Made by a program: the position numbers and the translations under genes
In this document: piece by piece, positions 49,871 through 61,654 of the stretch
Numbering within the stretch: position 1 is the first letter of the stretch
Layout of the letters: each line of letters opens with the position of its first letter
NCBI GenBank assembly: GCA_025093985.1
Contig: JACAAK010000009.1
Location: 2,480,001 to 2,544,000 of the forward strand
Reading direction: 5' to 3'
Source: Calvatia gigantea
Lineage: Eukaryota > Basidiomycota > Agaricomycetes > Agaricales > Lycoperdaceae
Length of the DNA stretch: 64,000 nucleotides
The notes under the pieces: model-generated
The model's database searches: none
What the model saw: the letters and a program-made list of their open reading frames with translations, nothing else
What the model was told of the DNA's origin: nothing

Positions 49871-52602
49871 GGTTAATTAGCTGGTCTTTGTGACTGCAAT
49901 AAATACCGCAGTGTCAGGAAAATTATAAGCCTTGTGTTCTTGTGTTTCAAGTCGATTGGGCAAGTCTTGCCTTGAATTCCAAAACACACCACAAGCATAT
50001 ACCTGAGCTATTTGACCCACTTAAGCTGGCAGCCATAAGCCACTAAGGCCCGCTTGATCAAATAAAGCTAGGATATAGAAAATATCTTTGAGAAGTCCAC
50101 AGTTTGTTCCTTTATTCCAGGCTTTAACGCTTTACCCCTTCTACATCTATTCGACTACCGCTTTATTCTTTCTATGGATAGCTCATGCGCTTCAAGTGCT
50201 TTATGCCACGCTAAGGCAGTGGGCCGCCGCATTTGCAGCGCTTATGCTGGTATGGTAGACAGCGGCCGCAAGGCTTGCAGCACCAATAAAACCAGGGCAT
50301 TAGCCAATAGCAGCAGCACTTGTAGCATTCGCAAAAATATCCAAAGAAGATAGCAAGGAGAAGAACACTTATTGCGTCCTTGCAGCTGGGAAATAAAGGG
50401 AGAAGGATAATGAGCTGGTAATACTGCCATTATGTCGTTTCAGGAAATACTTCAGAATATAGTTTAAATATGTCACTGGCTTGAGTGATTGCCGCCATAT
50501 ACTATTTCTCTTATAGAGGAGCCACGTCGCTTATATCGCGTCCTGCTTCCAGCATCAACGTTACTTCACTTGTGTTAAGCACATGTTTACACACCCAAGT
50601 TTGAAGACTTGTTTTAAGTCAGAGCATGAATGAGCATGTTAAAAATGCTTTGTCCGCCAACTACAGGTATAACAATAATTGCTTCAAGGAAGTTTGACTT
50701 TATGGAAGTCACCGTCCATTATTAGGACTTGAGTGCACCATTTAGCAACTATAATTGAGAAAGAGGATGAGTATAGCACTATTCGATGCAACATGCCAAC
50801 GAATTCCTTAAGAAATCCTTGAGACTGCTCTTTATGAAGCTTGGCGCCAGAGGAGTTATTGTGTCGCCATCTTTGGATGTCGCTGACCTTGATACCAATG
50901 GAAGGATATACAGTAGTACTTTTGACTTCATACTCCTTGATAAATACTATGAATAACGGTGTGCCACGTGAGATATAAGCGCTGGCTATAAATCCTTTTC
51001 TACGCAACAAGTAAGAAATCCTTATGAATCATATGAAGATGATAGCGGGAGCATGTCGCTCTATTCACTTGAGAAGAATATCCTTTACAGGATCTCGTGA
51101 ATCGCATCATTACAAAGAAAGGAAATTACAACACATCTAGGAATTAGCAGAATAGCTCCCAACATATAACAGTTGAGCTTCAGCACTATGTCACCAAATT
51201 TAATTCTTAGACCTCACCACTTTACATTAGGCTTGAGGCAAGAAACTGGAATCCTTTGGGAATGACAAGTAGCTAAACTGCTTTCATATTCTAGCATTAG
51301 TCTATGATATTAGAGATAAAGATTTGTAGTGCCACATTAGTGTGCGGCTGATCTATATCGAGAAAATCTTATAATGTATGTCCTCGAGTGTAATGCTTTT
51401 GAGGCAATTGTTAAAGGTCACTGCCTTTGCAATAAGTCATGCAGAGCTGTTTTAGTTCACCCAATTTCATTGTTGTACACAAACTTGCATTATTAGCAAG
51501 GAGATGAATGGTTGTTGAACATTATGCCTACTAGACTATATCGTTTGACATCATCGAACAGAACTTCCCACGATTATGCCTTCTCCACTCGTCTTTTACG
51601 ACCTGTCGAAATGTTGCATTATTTTATCACCACTCTGGATTATTTCACAAGGGAAATTGCATCAGTACCTTTATCCAGAATCTTTTATATAAATATCCTC
51701 ATCCTTGAGTGTAATACTCGGACTTGATGGAATTGCTAGTCATCTATTACGACACTATTCTATGACTTCTCATCTCATGATGATAGTTGTCCTCCTTTGA
51801 AAGAAGTTATGAGGCTCTAAGATTCATTAGAGAAACCTCTACAGTATAGCTGACAATGGCCAATGTCACAACTGATTATGGAGGAGAGTTTGTCTAAATG
51901 AGAGCAATAGCAAATATTCGTGGCATGAATAACCCACTTAAACCTCCTACTCCCAATGCTTTCGCAATGGTTGATGTAGAGAGACTGATCTGCACTACAC
52001 TTTGAGAGCCTAAAAGCTTTATGGCAATGGGAATGTCTTACCTGTCTCAGTGATAGTTTAGCGTTGACTAGAGCGTAATGCACCAGTCCAAGCGTTTATA
52101 GTGGAAGACACTTAATCGTGTAAATCAAGGGATAAACCATTAATTTGGTTCTGTACTGTGGGTTTGGCTTCGCAGTGCATCAGTTAACATGATGACCGTC
52201 CAAACATGATCGCTTATTTGAGATGTAACATACCTTGATTGTTTGATCAACAAGAACTTTCAAGTTCAAGTGGCACACAGAAAGGCTTAACGTTCTATGA
52301 ACAATCCATATTCAGATGCCTTATTCAATGAGGGAATATACCCTTAAAAGTCATGATTCAGTAACTGGATAGCAGTAAACCAGTTCATTTGCAAAGAAGA
52401 GAGCAAAACCTGCACGAAGCAAGAAGTTGCTACACTTCTTTATCCACCATCTTTTGATGTTGTAGGATATATTCCATTCAATTCCACGATCACCTCCTGA
52501 TTCCTTTCCATTTCCATTTGAGAAATCTCCGCCTACCATATCCTATGTCTAACACTGATATAATTGCCAATTTAATGCATAATATGTGCATTCTTTACAG
52601 AA
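49871..52602. other. AT-rich stretch without recognisable genes
   Basis: About 2.7 kb with only short, stop-riddled frames on both strands. No protein motif, LTR, terminal repeat or RNA gene was recognised. It may be an old decayed transposon or relic intergenic DNA. Confidence 0.45.
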
Positions 52603-52604
52603 TA

Positions 52605-54209
52605 CAGTAAGGGACAAAACCGTTCCAATGTTTTGAACTTCTCAGAAGATCAGCTCATATCTCAAGGACTACTGTGGCTGTGCACTTCCTAATTTAATTG
52701 TAGATAGTCCAGTATCTTATCTAATCATATGCAAAGTATGATTATGTAATCCTTTGTTTTAGGGGAGTTATTAATTAATTAATATTTTAAGTGCATTGGA
52801 ACAGTTTTGTCCCTCTTGAAATTTATATACAAAATGGGTATTCTAGTACCTGGTATAAGCTCCCTTGGCCTGTAAAACTGCCTGGACCCTCCTAGGCATA
52901 CTCTCTATCAGATTCTGACACACTTCTGGTTCTATGTCATCCCACTCCTTTTGTATCCTCTCCCATAGGGTATTCATGCTATCAGGAGGAGTATCATACT
53001 CTCCCAGCTTATTCTTGAGGTGAGTCCAGAGATGTTCAATGGGATTAAGGTCTGGAGACTGTGGGGGCCATACCATAACCTCCAATTCAGACTCATCTAG
53101 CCAGTTTGTAGCCTTTTTGCTCTTGTGTTTGGGGTCATTGTCCTGTTGGAAGACCATATCCTCCTCATTCTTCCCATACCACCTGATGCTCCTCTTTAGT
53201 TCATCCCCCAAAATTTGAACATAAAGGTCAGCATCCATCTTCCCTTCAATTTTAGTGGCAAACCCCACTCCATCCCACAGCATACAACCCCAGATCATCA
53301 CATTTCCTCCACCAAACTTGACTGTTCCCTCAACCAATCTATCATTCAGCCCCTCTCCTGCCTTTTTCCATACCCAAACCCTTCCATCTGATCCAAACCG
53401 ATTGATTTTGGACTCATCTGTCCAAATAACCCTCTTCCAGTCCTCCAGGGTCCAGTTAACATGTGCTTCTGCCCACTCCAACCTTTTCCTCCTATGGACA
53501 GCAGTAAGTTTAGGTCGTTTCCGCTTGACTACAGCCTTCATTCCAGCTCCTCTGAGTGCCCTGCGCACTGTTTTGGTGGATACAGGCTGGGCAATAACAT
53601 TTTGAAGTGATTTGGTGACTTGGGAGGCATTGTCAGCCTTGCGAGAGGTGATGAGGCGAACAGAATAGTGGATATCAGAGGGAGAAAGTTTAGATGGGCG
53701 GCCACCAACAGATTTGGAAAGTGTTGATCTATGTTTGGAGCGAATCCTAGAAATAGTACTGACTCCCAGACCAGTAATAGAAGCAATATGATGAGCAGAT
53801 TTCCCTTGGTCCAGGTAAGAGAGGACTCTATTGGTCTGAGTAGAGGAAAGAGAGCGCATATAGTTGTAAAGGTATAGTGGGGGAGTTAATTTGCACCTGA
53901 GAATAAGCACATCCATTTATACATCACCCTACATGGTCACATGATTTTATTTGTATTTATTTGATTGCAATAAACGAAGTCATGTGCTCAGAATTTGAGA
54001 GGGACAAAACTGTTCCAATGTACTTAAAATATTAATTAATTAATAACTCCCCCAAAACAAAGGATTACATAATCATACTTTGCATATGATTAGATAAGAT
54101 ACTGGACTATCTACAATTAAATTAGGAAGTGCACAGCCACAGTAGTCCTTGAGTTATGAGCTGATCTTCTGAAAAGTTCAAAACATTGGAACGGTTTTGT
54201 CCCTTACTG
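52605..54209 (-). mobile_element. Tc1/mariner element, 1605 bp, with 210-bp inverted arms
   Basis: The target TA is duplicated at 52603-52604 and 54210-54211. The ends begin CAGTAAGGGACAAAACCG on both strands. The inverted arms 52605-52814 and 54000-54209 are each 210 bp and differ at only four positions by eye. Each arm also carries a second copy of the terminal motif, inverted, at its inner end (CATTGGAACAGTTTTGTCCC at 52794-52813 and its counterpart at 54001-54020). One uninterrupted transposase ORF lies between the arms. The low arm divergence and open ORF suggest recent mobility. Confidence 0.92.
52843..53916 (-). CDS. Tc1/mariner transposase (DD34E), apparently intact
   Basis: A 357-codon intronless ORF; a start at Met20 (MRSLSSTQTNRVLSYL) is equally likely because the recognisable helix-turn-helix begins there. 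Two HTH units (ASITGLGVSTISRIRSKH; SQVTKSLQNVIAQPVSTKTV) with the linker GGRPSKLSP fit a paired-like DNA-binding domain. The catalytic triad is Asp in IWTDESKINRFGSDG, Asp in VFQQDNDPKHKSKKA and Glu in WPPQSPDLNPIEHLW, with 34 residues between the second Asp and Glu. It ends RRVQAVLQAKGAYTRY. It cuts and pastes the element at TA sites in the nucleus. No lesion is visible. Confidence 0.92.
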   Translation of the reverse strand: MDVLILRCKLTPPLYLYNYMRSLSSTQTNRVLSYLDQGKSAHHIASITGLGVSTISRIRSKHRSTLSKSVGGRPSKLSPSDIHYSVRLITSRKADNASQVTKSLQNVIAQPVSTKTVRRALRGAGMKAVVKRKRPKLTAVHRRKRLEWAEAHVNWTLEDWKRVIWTDESKINRFGSDGRVWVWKKAGEGLNDRLVEGTVKFGGGNVMIWGCMLWDGVGFATKIEGKMDADLYVQILGDELKRSIRWYGKNEEDMVFQQDNDPKHKSKKATNWLDESELEVMVWPPQSPDLNPIEHLWTHLKNKLGEYDTPPDSMNTLWERIQKEWDDIEPEVCQNLIESMPRRVQAVLQAKGAYTRY

Positions 54210-54488
54210 TATCTACTGCTTTTGACACACCACACTTCTGTATTGCCACTGATGTGGAACAACCGTTGTGGAGGAGTTAAATAAAATGCTGGTTAATGAC
54301 GCATTGCACAAATTGAACCTGTCTAGGAAAGACTGCACTGTTCATTATGCAGGTCACCTACAGGTAGACTATAATGGATTAGGCATTCAATTTCAAAGAA
54401 GAACTCGTTTGGACTCACTGACTAGAGTTGGACAAGCATAAGACTTGCTACGGGTTCATGCTAGCGTCTACCAGAAAAGTGCAACAGC

Positions 54489-54795
54489 TGTTGTGAACTT
54501 TCACTGATCATTTCGCTCTCTCTATATTCGTCTACATTCCTACCTCCTGTACATCTGTTTCACCTATTCCTGCCTGTGTGATCTCCGAGCCCTGACTCAT
54601 GATTACTATGCCATAGACATTGGACGTTTCATGTAGTTACCTCCATCCATTCAACTGGATGGTCCTCCTATATTTAAGTGTACATACACTCTCCTGTATT
54701 CGGTACACTTAACCACCTAGTTCCTCTTCCCTTACTTGCCCTCAAGTCTTAGCCTAAGTTGCAACCTGAGGTTTACTCAGACTAAGGTTGTAACA
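54489..54795 (+). repeat. 5' LTR of Gypsy E
   Basis: TGTTGTGAAC...TTGTAACA. Inverted repeats CCATCCA...TGGATGG and TTAAGTGTAC...GTACACTTAA (54674-54712) surround the TATA-like TATTTAAG. Confidence 0.9.
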
Positions 54796-54874
54796 TTTGG
54801 TTAAGCGTCCCCACCTCACCTTGCAAGGAGTAGGCTGAATTAGGCCTGAACAGGAGCAACCCAGGAGCTAGTAT

Positions 54875-55990
54875 ATGAGCTCGAACCCGGACGAATACAG
54901 AGAACCAAATCTCAAAGTCACTGACGACGAATCAGAAACATCAGATGAAGAAGAAACAGGGAACCCCGAAGTACCTGAAGAAACACACGACGAACCCAGA
55001 GCAAACCCAGCAGAAGAAGAAGTGTTATCAGAACTTCTAAATGAACTCGACCTAGCAGAGGAAGAGATAGCACACCAGGAGAAATCAGACAAATCAAGTT
55101 CAGACAAAACAGAATCAGAAACTGACTCCGACATGACTGATAACGCAGTAGTGCCAGCAGCAACGCCCAGTGGGAAAGGCCTAGTGCCAGACCTGGGATT
55201 TTTCAATGGCACCTGCACCAAGTTTGATGACTGGTGGAGAGCAATGACACTCTTCATGAAATTCAACAAGATAGTTTCAGCAGACAACAAAGCCATAGCA
55301 GTTTTAGCCAGACTGCGAGGAGGAACTGCAGGAGCGTACACAGCTATGAGAGTGCCAGCTATCCTAGAATCTGAAGATTCAGTGGACTGGAAGGTCTTCT
55401 CTGAGGAATTTAGAAGAACCTTCTCAGACGACGCCTCAAACAGCAAGGCCGAATGGCAAATTGAAAAATTCAAACAAGGAAACTGAAACACCGCCAACTA
55501 CTTGATCAAATTCGAGATGCTAAAAAGCAAGGCCAAGACCGACAGCAAACATGCTATGTTCTTACTCAGAAAGAATGCTCAACAAGACATTATACATACG
55601 ATCACAGGCTATCCACCCTCAGCCAGGCCAGACACATATGCAGAATGGAAGGAAGCCATATTGTCTGTCGGACAAGAATATGAGGCATCTGAATACTGAG
55701 GAGATAGGAAAACAAACACTGGCACCACTTATGGGGGAATGGGTGAACCCATGGAGATAGGAAGCAGGCACCACATCTTCAATGACAAAGGAGAACCCAA
55801 GTGCTACAACTGTGGCATTTTTGGCCACATCGCCAAAGATTGCAAGAAACCCAAGGGGTTAACATGCTACAACTGCAGAAAAAGGGGACACATAGCCAAA
55901 GCCTGCACCGCACCCAAGAAAATCCAAGTCCGGGAAGTAGAGGAAACTACCAACGAAGAAGGAAAGGATTTTTCTGAAGACTCCGAGTAG
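54875..55990 (+). pseudogene. Gypsy E gag, two TGA stops
   Basis: It starts MSSNPDEYREPNLKVTDD. The Glu/Ser-rich N-terminus is followed by a capsid-type domain (FDDWWRAMTLFMKFNKIV; SKAEWQIEKFKQGN) and two CCHC knuckles (CYNCGIFGHIAKDC and CYNCRKRGHIAKAC). Stops at 55484-55486 and 55697-55699 are TGA; element A has CGG (Arg) and CAA (Gln) there. A TAG at 55988-55990, conserved in the other copies, ends gag, and protease-pol begins within ten bases in another frame. Confidence 0.87.
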
Positions 55991-55998
55991 GCGCTACC

Positions 55999-58900
55999 TT
56001 GAGAGTCAAAAAACTTGTATCTAGGATATCAGACAAATTCTACACAATTCCCCAGAGAAGAAAGCACAAACTAAATCTAAAAGGAAAAATACAAATGGCA
56101 GAAAAGGAGATAACAGTCAACACCATTGTAGACTCAGGGTGCACAACCAGCAGCATCAGCAAAAGACTGGTAGACGAAGGACTCCCCACCTGGAAATTGA
56201 AATGACAAATCATGGTACTAAATGCAGATGGAATGCCCAACCAAGGTGGAAAAGTAACAGAAACTACAACAATCAACATTGACATCCAGGGACATAAAGA
56301 ACAGATCGAGGCCTCCGTCGTACAACTACAAGACAGAGCAGAGATCTTTCTAGGACACAATTGGCTGGTCAAACATAACCTGGAGGTAGACTGGAACAAC
56401 GGAGAAATCAAGTTCACCCAGTGTCCACCAGATTGCCAATTTTCCCACCAGAACATCACCATCACTGAAAAACTGCAAAGCATAACGGCCACAGAAGACC
56501 TATGGAAAGAAGAAGACGAACCGGATCTGACTAAACCGGAGGACCTGCCAGACTACGTACAACCATTCACGCACTTATTCAACAAAACGACATTTGATAA
56601 GCTCCCAGAATGAACTGAATGGGACCACGAGATAATCCTAATGGAAGATGCCCCAAAGGAAATCAGTGCAGGAACATATAACATGACAATTAAAGAACAG
56701 GACGAACTCAAGTCATTCATCAAGGAAAACCTAGAATTGGGATGAATACGACCATTGAAATCCCCTTATGCAGTGCCAACATTCTTCATCCCGAAGAAAG
56801 ACGGGTCAAAAAGGCTAATCCAGGACTATAGACATCTAAACAACGTAGTCGTCAAAGATAAAACTCCGTTGCCAAGAATTGGCGAAGTAATTGACAAACT
56901 TGGAAAAGCCAAATACTTCAACAAACTGGACATCATCTGGGGATACAACAATGTCAGGATCAAAGAGGGAGATGAATGGAAGGTGGCCTTCCTCACCAAT
57001 GAAGGGCTCTTCGAACCTACGGTCATGTACTTTGGCCTAAGTAACTCACCAGGAATGTTCTTCAGAATGATGACAAGCATCTTCCACAACCTCTTACAAA
57101 ACAGAGACATTGTAAACTACATGGATGACTTTGCCATCCCAGGAGACACCAAGGAGCAACTAAAGGAATGGACAGTACGATTCCTGGAACAAGCAGCCTA
57201 GTATAATCTATGTTTCAAATGGACCAAGTGCATTTTTGATGTGGAAGAAATCCCCATGCTAGGAGTTAAAGTAGGACATGGACGAATTGAAATGGAAGAA
57301 GACAAAGTAAAATCGGTACGAGAATGGCCTGAACCCAAAAACACCAAAGGAGTAGAGAGGTTCTTGGGATTCACAAACTATTATTGACGCTTCATCAAAA
57401 ACTTTAGCACAATTGCAGGACCCCTAAACAAGCTCAAAGGAGCAGCCACATGGGAATGGACGCAAGTGCACCAAGACTCATTCAATCAACTCAAGAAATG
57501 CATCACTGAGGAGCTGGTCCTGACACTACCACAAAGGCATGGCCAATTCAGAGTAGAAGTCGATGCATCAGATTATGCACTAGGAGGGGTACTCTCACAA
57601 CTACAAGAAGAAAAATGGCATCCCATTGCCTTCACATCACGAACCCTGTCACCGGCAGAACGGAACTATGAAATATATGACAAGGAACTACTGGCCATTG
57701 TCCATGCCTTAAAGGAATGGAGACATTACCTCCTAGATGCCGAAGAACAATTTGAAATTTGGACGGACCATGAGAACCTGAAGTATTACCGAGAACCACA
57801 AAAACTAAACGGATGACAAGCACGGTGGTATTTATGACTACAAGACTACAACTTCACACTACGACATGTACTGGGGAAAACAAACACGAAAGTGGACCTT
57901 CTGTCCCGCATCCACCAAATGCCAGAAGAACAAGAAAACAAACTAGTCACCATGATTTGAGAAAGCTGGCTACAGACGAAGGGCACAGACAGCACAATAC
58001 TCCTACAAGCAGAACTATTCATCAAACCTAACTTCCTAGAGTGAATTCGAAACCGAACTCAGCGGGAAACAGTGGTCTTAACTGAGCTGAAGAAGCAAGG
58101 GTCCCAACTCACTGAAGACAGTGGAATAATCTACAAGCAGAATAGCGCATATGTTCCATCCGATCAGAAACTACGAGAGGAAGTCCTAATACAGTACCAT
58201 GACACCCCAGATGTGGGACACCCAGGACAACATAGGATGATGGAATTAATCAGCCGAGACTACTGGTAACCATCAATATGAAAAGACATCAAGAAGTATA
58301 TCCAGGGGTGTCAAGCCTGTCAAAAGGCCAAATCTAGAATGATGCTGCTCAAATTGTCACTACATCCCCTTCCAATACCAAATGGGCCCTGGGAAGAAAT
58401 TAGTATCAACATGATCAGACCACTGCCAGAGTCTAAAGGAAAAGACGCAATACTAGTCATTGTGGATCATTTCACAAAAATGATACAACTCTCAGCGACA
58501 ACCATGGATGCATCGTCTAAAGACATTGCAAAGATATACCGGGATGAAATATGGAAGCTACATGGACTGCCGAGGAAAGTGCTCAGTGACCGAGGACCTC
58601 AATTCACATCAGAATTCACCAAGGAGCTGTTCAAAGGGCTCGGTATCGAACGAAATCTATCAACCACATACCACCCACAAACAGATGGCCAAACCGAGCA
58701 CATCAACAGAGAAGTAGAAACCTATATCCGCCTGTACTGCAACTACGACCAGGACAACTGGGCAGAATGGCTTCCCATTGCAGAGTTTCAGTACAACGAC
58801 AAATGACACGGAGGGACACAGGAAATGCTGTTTTTCCTAAATTACAGAAGGAATCCATGGAAAGGAAAAAACAAGCCAATAACAAACAACCCTGTTGCCA

Positions 58901-59508
58901 CAGCATTCCTGGAACAACTACAACGCGCCCGAGACAATGCCTCATCAGCACTACGGACATATCAAGAAAAGATGAAACAGCAACACGACCACAGCAGAAT
59001 CCACACCAATATCTACCAAACAGGAGATAGAGTATAGTTAGAAAACACCAATATCCATACCAATCAATCATCAAAGAAGCTAGGCCAAAAATGGTATGGA
59101 CCTTTCCTTATTAAGGAAAAGATAGGGGAAGCAGCATATCAACTGAAACTGCTGGATGGATGGGCCATCCATGATGTATTCAACGAACAGCTCCTGACAC
59201 CAGTACACCAGGCAGAGTTCCTGAGTCAAAAACAGCCATCAGCGCCCGACCCAGTGATCATCAACAATGAAGAAGAATATGAAGTCGATGAGATCCACGG
59301 ACGACAAAAGCAAGGAAGGGACTATCAGTTCCTGGTCCACTGGAAGGGATACAGCAATGAAGAAGATACGTGGACAGTAGAGTCCAACCTAGGAAATGCT
59401 AAAGACGCCATAAGAGACTACCTTAAAAGGCATCTGGAGGATACCCATAAAAGAGGGGGCAGAAAACACAAAAAAGCAACAAAACAAACAACCCAGACAA
59501 AGAACTAA
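55999..59508 (+). pseudogene. Gypsy E pol: protease, RT, RNase H, integrase, chromodomain; many stops
   Basis: One reading frame throughout. Protease shows TVNTIVDSGCTTSSISKRL (Asp-Ser-Gly). RT shows VPTFFIPKKDGSKRLIQDY, KLDIIWGYNNVRIKEGDEW and NYMDDFAIPG. RNase H shows VEVDASDYALGGVLSQ. Integrase shows HPGQHRMM, VLSDRGPQFTSEF and YHPQTDGQTEHINREVE. The chromodomain reads YQFLVHWKGYSNEEDTW. The frame stays open except for substitution stops, most of them TGA (for example 56203-56205, 56611-56613, 57385-57387, 57814-57816), with a few TAG or TAA. No frameshift was noticed, so decay has been by point transitions rather than indels. Confidence 0.88.
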
Positions 59509-59515
59509 AACAAAC

Positions 59516-60505
59516 ATGCCTGCCTCCCAATCCAACCACATTGCTATCGACTCCCTTGTCCATCCCACTCCCACCAGAATTTCCTCTCTTCCTTTCCCTG
59601 AATCAGGCAACAGCCAAGCACCTACTCCCCAGGGAACTCATTTCAACCTTGCTAAAACACCATCCCCTGCACAAGGACTCCTCGAAGCCTTGCTCAAAGA
59701 TGTCGACAAGGCAACCAACAGCGAAATCGAGAACATTACCGCCCAGAACAAATGACTGGTAGTAAACCGGCACATTACCCTCACCACCGCATGTATCACC
59801 TTTGCCGATATGTATGCCAGTTTCACCAACGCCTCCTCCTCCACCAACCAACACATCCCTGCCATCTTCCGAGCTCTAGACCAGTCTACCCTCACCCCTA
59901 ATGAAAAGGATCGTGTCCAAGGACTCCAAAGCCGAATCGATTTGGGCCTTGAGGTCTTCAATCACCTCGACATCGCCAACATATTCCTAGAACTCGCCGA
60001 CATAGCCATGAAGTTACTCAGAAGAGACAAGTCAAATGAAGATCCCGACATTAATACCTTGGTTGATAGAATCCACATCACCCTATCCGAATTACATGAC
60101 ACCATCAACCCCACACTGCCAACCTGCTCTGACACCCCCATGGATGAGGAAATCACAGTTTCAATGAAAGAAGAAGTCAATGCCCTCTGTTGCTTCATTA
60201 AGACCATCACACCACCACAACTCGTATCGGTTTTTCTACTACCCGCAAGATTCCGCACTGTTTTACCAGGAGAAGAAAAGGACCAACACTATTGGAACTC
60301 GATAGTCAAGAACTACTGGGACAGCTCCACCACCACCGATTTCCCATACAATGGCGTCCCAGTCCCTATCCGACAAGATGGACGAAGCCACTCACCCATC
60401 TTCTTAGCGTGCTCCAATAAAGGAAAGTTTCTAATCACTGCCATTAAGAAAGCACTCGCCGCCACAGTCATAAACAGAGACTTCGATGAGCTTCCTGAGG
60501 CATGA
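59516..60505 (+). pseudogene. Accessory ORF3 of Gypsy E, one TGA stop
   Basis: ATG lies seven bases after the pol TAA (59506-59508), in a different frame from pol. There are 329 codons ending FDELPEA, TGA. Blocks shared with D and A: SPAQGLLEALLKDVDKAT, NASSSTNQHIPAIFRALD, GLEVFNHLDIANIFLELA, TVSMKEEVNAL, KDQHYWNSIVKNYWD and PVPIRQDGRSHSPIFLA. Only one in-frame stop (TGA at 59753-59755, where D has CGA) interrupts it, though pol has about a dozen. No membrane segment, zinc finger or known domain was recognised. Confidence 0.82.
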
Positions 60506-60523
60506 AGCCAAATTGGGGGGTAT

Positions 60524-60830
60524 TGTTGTGAACTTTCACCGATCATTTCGCTCTCTCTATATTCGTCTACATTCCTACCTCCTGTACATCTGTTTCACCT
60601 ATTCCTGCCTGCACGATCTCTGAGCCCTGACTCATGATTACTATGCCATAGACATTGGACGTTTCATGTAGTTACCTCCATCCATTCAACTGGATGGTCC
60701 TCCTGTATTTAAGCGTACATACACCTTCCTGTATTTAGTATGCTTAACCACCTAGTTCCTCTTCCCTTACTCACCCTCAAGTCTTAGCCTAAGTTGCAAC
60801 CTGAGGTTTACTCAGACTAAGGTCGTAACA
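60524..60830 (+). repeat. 3' LTR of Gypsy E
   Basis: 307 bp, TGTTGTGAAC...TCGTAACA. It differs from the 5' LTR at scattered positions, mostly transitions. Followed by ACAGC. Confidence 0.9.
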
Positions 60831-60835
60831 ACAGC

Positions 60836-61654
60836 TTGGATATATCATCCTAAAAATATATGATGGTTATACCTCCATATAAGCTTTTGCCTCGCATAGC
60901 TTAACAAACTTGTGAGAAAATTCTTTTATTTCTGGAATTGCATCGATAATGATCCACCATTGACAATGCGCATTGACATTTAAATCGAAACACTCGTCAC
61001 TGAGGGAGGAGTACAGTAAAACAAGTTCTTAATCGCTAGTGAATAACCACATATGATTAAAGCTTTAAACAGCTACACTTCACCGGTCCGTCTTAATTGA
61101 TGTGCACCACGGTGGTTCGTAACATGATAAACACTCTCTAAGCCCTAAAAAGCAATATGATTGAGTAACATGTATTAGGAAACTTAACATGCTGAAAAGC
61201 ATGGAGGAGAACAACAGATACAGTATTCTTACTCCAAATCTGATGACCACCTTATCCCATGCTCCACAGCAAAGGAGATTCATTAAGTTGAAGGCATCAC
61301 TTTTGTGATTCAATTCTCCAGTTATCCGTGCATGTGAGAAATGCTTAGTGTTGATGACAAAACTGCTTTTGCAGACTGAATGAGAAGATACACTGGAATA
61401 ATCTGACGGGCTTTGGCTTACCAGATAAGAAGAGAGTCTGAATGACATCAGACGAGCACTATACATGTTATGTGGAAGGAATCTTCAATTCTTGATTGAG
61501 CCAGACTTAATCCACCTTCATGTGATTACACTGGATTTTATCCGCATTTTCCAAAACCACTTCATTGACCTTGCTTTGGCAATAAAGTTTAACAGCCTTG
61601 CAACTAGCTGGCTCGAGCGATTGCTGCAACATGATACTGATTCCTATGTCATCA
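60836..61654. other. Stretch without recognisable genes right of Gypsy E
   Basis: Together with 54212-54488 this is the sequence into which element E inserted (joined at ACAGC). Only short frames with many stops occur, and nothing was recognised. Confidence 0.45.

Larger units (their letters stand above)
54489..60830 (+). mobile_element. Ty3/Gypsy chromovirus E (plus), full-length with stops; target duplication ACAGC
   Basis: LTRs of 307 bp at 54489-54795 and 60524-60830 are flanked by ACAGC (54484-54488; 60831-60835). Order: 5' LTR, primer site TGGTTAAGCGTCC (54798-54810), gag, pol with chromodomain, ORF3, G-rich polypurine tract (GGGGGG near 60515), 3' LTR. It is structurally the most complete Gypsy copy here but has about a dozen premature stops, mostly TGA. 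Confidence 0.92.

Noticed and set aside
50242..51010. Minus-strand open frames of 62 and 108 codons in the AT-rich stretch
   Set aside because: No motif, no splice-supported extension and no similarity to the other elements; the length is expected by chance.
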